Below, one piece after another: positions 57,801-64,000 of a stretch of 64,000 nucleotides of DNA. The notes beneath the pieces were generated by a model. That model saw only the letters and a program-made list of their open reading frames with translations, did not search any database and had not been told where the DNA came from. The DNA lies in contig RQTK01000510.1 in assembly GCA_003991915.1 (NCBI GenBank), positions 123,154-187,153 on the forward strand, written 5' to 3'. The position numbers and the translations under genes were made by a program. This DNA comes from Elysia chlorotica. Taxonomy: Eukaryota; Mollusca; Gastropoda; Plakobranchidae. The first letter of the stretch is position 1. The number at the start of each line of letters is the position of its first letter.

Positions 57801-59958
57801 GCCCAAGTCCTTCATAGCCTATATATTGAAGCCGGTGGCTGAAAGCAGAAAACTTAAATTTAAAACAGTAAGGTACTTGACACTATGAGTTTGGTAAAAT
57901 GTTATTCGAGCTACTACTAATGAAATTTTCTTGACAGAATAAAACGCCGAGTGATGGGACGAGCTTAGTGTGTCTAAACCATTATTATATGCTTTTTTGA
58001 CCACCAAGCAGAACCACAGAGATCTAGTTACTAAGGATATACAAAATTGCTGCTCTACTCTAACTCAAATGGCATGTATCGTATAGGTGTAACTAATCGC
58101 TATTTCCATTATTTAGCTTAGACCTCTATTCCCCAGAGAAAGGCCTTGCAGCAGAAATTAAAGAACCTCTATATCTTCCTTGTGACTATACTAAATGTCC
58201 AGCCTCACTAGAGCTGACACGTGAAACTGCTATGCACCGAGATGTTTATCTAAACCATATAAGCGTAACGGGTTACACACATTATTGATCAGTCCCATTT
58301 CAGAAATGAGACAGATTGGGGTGTCCACTGCTTTCTCCTACTATTTCTAAGGTATTATATAAATATCTTATTTTACAAAGAGGCAGCACGGGAATTTGAA
58401 ACGTACTGGTATTTCGTGTTCTAAAAAAGGAAATAGTCTTTGAATTGGAACGCTTTGAGGGATGGAGAAATGATTCACCATGTGGGGATTGCATCTGCCT
58501 GAGGCGAAATGCCACAGCTACATCCGGACTAAATCTGTTATTCTTTGCGTGTTCCTTATTCTCAAGAGAGTTATTCTTGGACCATTTAAACAATAGCCTT
58601 ACTTTAATCAAACACAAAGCACCAAAATAAAATTACGAAATGAGAACAATTGGAGGGAGGTTTAAGACAACAGCCGTACATGCTTCTTGGTAGGATAACG
58701 TCTTTTAAATGCGACCCATAACAGATACAAACGTTATAACCTAATATTGAAATATTTTAAGGAAAAATAACTGTATTTTTTCTCATTAAATTACCTCATA
58801 CTGTTATATTTTAACGAAAAAAAATTATATTTTTTCCTCATTAAATTACCTCTTTGTAATAGTGCTTTAAGAATGTATCTAAAAACACCAGAAATTTAGA
58901 AACACAAAATCAAAAATATAAAGCTTTTAATGTATTTACACAATTATCCAAATTCCAAGTCAGGAAGAAGATTTAAAATCATCATTTGGAATATCTCACA
59001 AGACGAATGTAAGCAGCTAAAGCTGAGCCCTGGAATGGTGGCCTAAGGCACATTGTTTTTTCTCTCAGTCTATTACTTATTTGTTGTTATTGTTGCCGTT
59101 GTTACGAGTAATCAAAAATGATTTCTTCCTAAATCGGGCTTTCCGATCATCATCACTATACACGTCTAGACATACAGGCAAAGAAAAAAAAAGGCTTTCA
59201 GGCGGATAAAAGAAAATTAAGGACATAATTTCTTGTGTTTCGCCGTATAGGATCTCCCAGGAGGAGAACCTAGGAGACGTTAAACCCGGAGAGAGGGACA
59301 TAATTCTCTCCCTCCCTCTATAGAGAACACATTGCTTGTGTTCCTTATTGAATAAGCTGATTAATAATTCCATGTGGGTGCGTGCGCGCGTGTGTCTGTG
59401 TGTGTGTGTAATTATTGTTTTCTTTGTATTTTTTTGTGCGGGCGGGGGTGGCGTTAGATACTCCTTGCAATTTGTCACTTGGGAGTTTTATGTATCTGAG
59501 TACTGTTCAACAGATATTGAGAATAACAATAAGATCAGCTTTAATTGTAATAACTTTAAAAAAAAAACTTGTTCGTAATAGGAACTCGCATTTTTAACGC
59601 GCATACTTTTGAGCTAACTCTTAATAGCATCAATTAATTTGTACTCCGATGAAACTAGATAATTATTTGTGGTTTCTATGGCTGATAGTCATAGCGGTTT
59701 GTTTTCTGAGGCTATGATTCTCTGTCTGAGTCATGCTAGAATACTTTGAGCTAGATCCCGTAATAATATATGTGTTCTCGAATGAAAAAAGAGTATGATA
59801 TTTTAAGAAAGCCCTGGATAAATACTGATTTATAAAGATAGTTATTGTCAATTTTATAAATGCTATGAGAATTTTTGATAGTTATAAACATCAGAGAAAG
59901 GTTGAAAGGGAGAGAATAAGGGAGTGAATAAGGGAGAGAAAAGATAGAGAGAAATATG
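57801..59958. other. Intergenic DNA, no supported gene
   Basis: A short direct repeat (TTTTTTC-CATTAAATTACCTC near 58778 and 58835) and GT-rich sequence near 59385-59410. No frame has recognisable motifs or splice structure. Confidence 0.4.
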
Positions 59959-60005
59959 CCTCTCTCTCTTACTCACTGTCTCTCTCTTTCTCTCTCTCTC
60001 TCTCC

Positions 60006-60039
<34 letters not shown>

Positions 60040-60070
60040 TTGTCTTTCTGCCTCTTTTCCTCTCTCCCCC
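59958..60070. repeat. CT-rich microsatellite, imperfect
   Basis: CTCTCT repeat with CCC and TTT interruptions. Confidence 0.93.
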
Positions 60071-60429
60071 TCACTATTTTTTACCCTAGTTCCAACAATA
60101 TATCAAAATATTATTGTCAAAATATTATTGGTTCGTTATCGAGTATCATCGTTATGTTTAGGTTACGACTTTCACATATTTCTTTAGCAATACCTCTACC
60201 CAAGAACCACGGAATACAAACACAAGTTGTGACTCTATCTAGTGCAAGGCCAGCCAACAATAACCTCACCTTATGTAGCTGATCCTGTGTTTGTTTCCTT
60301 ACTCTCCCACTACTATAAGCTTTGAGATCACATTATGGAAAAAGGTGACGTAATCCAAACCATTAGGTATAGGTTCCTTTAATCGTTTATAATTTTGGTT
60401 CATGAAGATAAAATGTCCCCAAAGGAGCA

Positions 60430-60668
60430 TGTAGTAATTGCGTTCGTTTAACATCCAACGTCAGCACTATAAATATAGGCTATATTGTGGTCGGGGCACC
60501 AAGACTGACCTCTGACACGGCGTGGATACCATGACTCCTAGTCACATTAAACTTACACCCACCCAACCGGTAGGTGGGCGAAATCGCCAGGGTGGGACCA
60601 CGAATCTTCTGCGTCGAAAGCCGATGTTCTACCCCTAGACTACCCCCCTCCCCCTCCGGCGCAAGTTC
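60430..60668 (-). mobile_element. tRNA-derived SINE, core family 1, near full length
   Basis: On the minus strand: head with GTCTAGGGGTAGAACATCGG (A box) and GATTCGTGGTCCCACC; core with CTACCGGTTGGGTGGGTGTA, AGGAGTCATGGTATCCACGC, GTCAGAGGTCAGTCTTGGTG. The 3' end (TGCTGACGTTGGATGTTAAA) matches the copy at 12094. Confidence 0.75.
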
Positions 60669-62869
60669 CCTTAGCCGTCGTTTTCGTGTTTTCTACAGGC
60701 ACTGTTATCGCAAGATATCTACTGTCAATGAAGGTTAAACGTTATAATGTCCTTCCCGGTGCATAACTCATCCCTGATACGTGACTGACTATGGCATATC
60801 AGACAAAGCACTCTTTGACCACGATAGTGTTCACCATAGAAACTGAAGTCACGTTATCTCAGATAAATTCTACACGTTAGATTTCTCTCTATTGTCCACA
60901 ATTTATTTATCCCGTAAAATGTTCGTGATTTTTTAACAATAGATCAAGCCCTGATGCTAACTGTAGCTCTATGAGGGAAGTAGTTGCTGGGAATTTTATT
61001 TTAACCATTGCCGATGTTTTTATAGTTAAGTAATATTAAATACATCACGTAACTTATTAGTATTATGAACAAAAATTCCAACACCCAAAGTGCATTGTAA
61101 AAACATTTTAGTTTTATATTTTTTTCTTTGTTCTCCATCTATATTGTTAAAGAACCCCGGAAGCTCCACCATAGATCTTAGCACGGCATTCCTTACAGAG
61201 CATACTGGTTATCTCTATGAATCTGGGCTGGAAATAACTTACCATTATGCCAAAAATATAATACAAAGATTTGGTATTAAAATAGCACCCTATGCCAATG
61301 AAGCCATCGTTTTGCAGTTCACTCTAAAAACTCAAGTCATGTTATCTACGATGACTTTTACTCATTTGTAATTTGTATGTGATCATGCCATAATATTGAT
61401 GCTTTTTATAGAATATAAATATAAAGTCAACGTAACAATACAATAAGGAGATCGTTGATGGAAAATTTATTTCAGCTATTCCCGAGATTCAGTTATTTAA
61501 AAGGACGCAAAAAACTATTATAATTAACTTCCTGTCTTATTTTTCAATTTCAATATGAAAAGTATCGCAGAGAAATGAGTAAATATTTTATTATACATTT
61601 TTCTAATTTCACCAAGAAGTTAGAAACAATGTATACTAGATAAGATGCATCTGTGGACAACGCATTTTCACGAAATTTTTTCTCTTGGAATTTAAATAAC
61701 AACCGCCAGAATTTCCAGAATTAGTAAAGGATGAAGCTGTTGCCTGAGCGTGCAGTGGTGTTCATAAAAGTCGCCTTTGAAGGAGATATTCACAAAACTT
61801 AGCATTAACAATGTACTCAGATGAGAAAAAACAGACACGCAGTAGGGATTGCCAAGAAGTGGGCCTATCTCAACTTTTTTCCTCACATGCGCAAATTTCA
61901 CCTCAGAGCTTTTCAAAAGGAAAAAAAAAACAATTGAAGATTTGATAATTTTAACTAGAAACATGAAAAAAGCAAAAGAAAAAAAAATACAAGTTAGTAA
62001 TTTTCTTTACAAGCCTAAAGGATTGAGCAAAACAGACATTTATTCCCACCACTGTAAAACTGATTCTTTTTCTTTAAGCAAAATCATTTTGTTAAGGAGA
62101 AAAGTCACGCAACACGCCAGCGTTTGGGCCAACATCCAGGTTCCTATTAAAAGCCCGCTTATTACTGGCGCAATTTTTACCTCTACTCCTGACAGTAATA
62201 GTCCCTCTCCCCACCGCTCTTAACAGTCTCGCATATTGATTCCACAAGTTTGAATGTTTGTTCAAAATGGTGCAATAATTATACGAGTTAAAGTTTCTAT
62301 CTCTGTCATGTGTATTGTCTATTTGCCCTTTTCCGATGTCTATATTATTTTGTGTGTATGTGTCTTTTGCTATTTAAGGTGTATGTTCATATCTTATTTA
62401 AAAAATTAAGAAGTTCTCACCAATACTCTTTTTAACATGATTGTTTCTTATCTACACAGTTACTAATGGGTATGCCCAAGTGTGTGCTACTGTTTAGAAA
62501 AAAAGCGTCTTTGCTCGTGATCTTTACAAAGTGAGTAATGACATTTTACTGAGTGTAGAAAAGCAATCACGGAATGAGAGCAGTGAATGGATGGAAGGGA
62601 AGCCCAATAGCGAGACCCGCAACTTTTGTTCCTCGCATGATTTGGAATTCTCGTGGGATTTTCAGGGTGAAATTGCTAACAGCAAGAGATACTTCAAAGG
62701 GAAAAAACAGTGTTTAAATAAAATGCGATTTCTCCTGAGAGTTTCAGAAAAGAAAGAGAGAGCATTGAAGTTCAGATTTCTAGTACTTTGTATGGCAGTT
62801 CTTAAAATGATACCAGTACATGTAATAGGAAATGTCAATCTTGAACCACTCGAGAGATAAATGAGTCAC

Positions 62870-62990
62870 TGTTGCTACGAGTATAATGTGTTAACTGTCC
62901 TAGACCGGCATGGGCACAATATAGCCGTTACTGTGCTGTAAAAACTAAACTCACTCACTCACTCAATCACGACAAGATAAACTAAACAAA
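62870..62990 (+). mobile_element. SINE 3' fragment
   Basis: ACGAGTATAATGTG, GACCGGCATGGG and the tail AAACTCACTCACTCACTCAA, the same (ACTC)n tail as the full copy at 37845-38096. Confidence 0.5.
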
Positions 62991-63346
62991 AAAGTCGAAT
63001 AAAGATATTTTTTTCTATGTATCTGGTGTTTGTTTGTGTTTTTTTTTGGTTTGCTTGTTTTTTTTGTGAAATCAGAAAACTGTCTTTCCTTAACATCAGT
63101 CGCACGTATGCATACACAAGTGCGAAAAGAAAACCGTTGACTATAAAAAGGTATTAACTAAAGAGCACATAAAGATCCCTGTTGTAAAAGTTCAGGCAAA
63201 AATAATATCAGTTAAGGAAGCCAACACTATGTTTCTCTTTCCTCCTTCCCCTTTCTTTCAAAAAAGTCCCTCCCTAGTGCATAACTAATATCTTATCTTG
63301 TCAGACAAAGCACTCTTGTTTTTTTAGATTAAAAAAAACCTACTTG

Positions 63347-63348
<2 letters not shown>

Positions 63349-63405
<57 letters not shown>
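63349..63405. repeat. (CT)n microsatellite
   Basis: About 55 bp CT repeat, sitting inside one monomer of the 485-bp repeat. Confidence 0.96.
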
Positions 63406-63412
<7 letters not shown>

Positions 63413-64000
63413 TTATACATTTTTTTTCTTGGGTCTCCGTCTACACTGTCTGAGAACTCGCGAACTTCATAATTGATCTTAGCACCGAATTCCTAAAAGA
63501 GCATTTTACCGTTCCGGCCTCGGTTCAGCTTTTAATAATGTGCTAAAGATAACTTGACATTATGCAAGAAATATAACGCAAAGGTTTTGTAAGAAATAGT
63601 GTCCTATGCCATCTTTCTGTTGGGGATCTAACCATGGAAACTGAAGCCATGATATCTCTGATAAGTTCTGATTGTTAGATCCCTGTCTGTGGTATACTAT
63701 TAATCCGTGTCTTGAGATTATATTGGTGCATTTGGTAGAATATAATTATGAAGTCCGATAGTAAAACGAGGAATGTGCAAGCGGAAAATCTATTTAAGCT
63801 ATTGCTGAAATTCGATTATTTTAAAGGACGCGTATTTATATTCTACTCCCAGCCGTATATTTTTCAATTCCAATGCAAAAACAGTTTTGTAAAATATTTC
63901 TTTACATTATCCTGGGTATTTTTCTATTCACCAAGAAGTTAGAATCACCATTGCTGATTTAAGCACCGTGTTCCTTAGAAAGCACAAAGCTCCAGGTCCG

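Larger units (their letters stand above)
60750..64000. repeat. Degenerate repeat, period about 485 bp, at least four partial copies
   Basis: Landmark 1, GAAACTGAAGTCACGTTATC, recurs near 60839, 61326 and 63638. Landmark 2, GATCTTAGCACCG-ATTCCTTA, occurs near 61174, 63474 and 63955. Landmark 3, CACCAAGAAGTTAGAA, occurs near 61610 and 63929. Spacing within clusters is about 481-487 bp. The opening GTGCATAACT and CAGACAAAGCACTCTT occur near 60759 and 63277. Between 61640 and 63265 the pattern is lost or too diverged. Copies have no common open frame. The array runs off the right end of the window. Confidence 0.75.

Noticed and set aside
58300..58617. 105-codon minus-strand frame
   Set aside because: No motif, no exon partners; the overlapping plus-strand frame is equally open.
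61849..62223. 124-codon plus-strand frame
   Set aside because: No known motif, no splice support, and it overlaps a region with fading 485-bp repeat structure.
62531..62860. 109-codon plus-strand frame (MSNDILLSVEKQSRNESSEW...)
   Set aside because: Composition is protein-like, but there is no family resemblance, no neighbouring exon and no promoter evidence. Left unannotated; worth an RNA-seq check.

Overview
This is eukaryotic nuclear DNA: AT-rich, intron-rich, packed with microsatellites, degenerate tandem repeats, tRNA-derived SINEs and 5'-truncated LINEs. It also contains two assembly gaps (23549-23804 and 39228-39239). Gene content and repeat style fit a lophotrochozoan animal, most likely a mollusc such as a gastropod. 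That placement is inference; no species can be named from the sequence.

Four host protein-coding genes could be rebuilt exon by exon, with compatible splice phases. (1) Coilin, minus strand, 5515-13286, six coding exons, 821 aa; it has the N-terminal self-association domain, a long lysine-rich middle and the C-terminal Tudor-like domain. (2) Arylsulfatase B, minus strand, 17106-27603, eight coding exons, 552 aa, with signal peptide and the formylglycine motif. (3) A hotdog-fold thioesterase-like gene, plus strand, 31470-35598, whose first coding exon is present twice (31470-31988 and 33195-33713) inside a ~1.75 kb tandem duplication. (4) A small gene, minus strand, 43957-47238, four coding exons, 121 aa, which I read as the homologue of the vertebrate microprotein NCBP2AS2; its first two coding exons are only 23 and 34 nt.

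Layout: 1-1503 is a 27-bp minisatellite. 1782-3455 is a ~380-bp satellite-like array ending in a nested 39-bp repeat and an inverted end. 3459-3992 is a LINE 3' end. Coilin, arylsulfatase B and the thioesterase gene follow, separated by AT-rich DNA with SINEs, MITE-like elements and microsatellites. 35.6-43.9 kb is intergenic with SINE and LINE debris. The small gene occupies 44-47 kb. 48.2-49.8 kb is a LINE with a readable reverse transcriptase and one frameshift. 49.8-64 kb holds no gene I can support; it contains long microsatellites, short tandem duplications and, at 60.75-64 kb, a ~485-bp degenerate satellite.

The genes do not form a functional cluster: they act in nuclear bodies (coilin), lysosomes (arylsulfatase B), acyl-thioester metabolism (thioesterase-like) and, by homology, as a small protein of poorly known role. 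No prokaryote-like system, CRISPR array or viral gene was found. The most unusual points are the near-identical duplicated exon that cannot be spliced in series without an immediate stop, the nested satellite architectures at both ends of the window, and the microexon structure of the NCBP2AS2-like gene.
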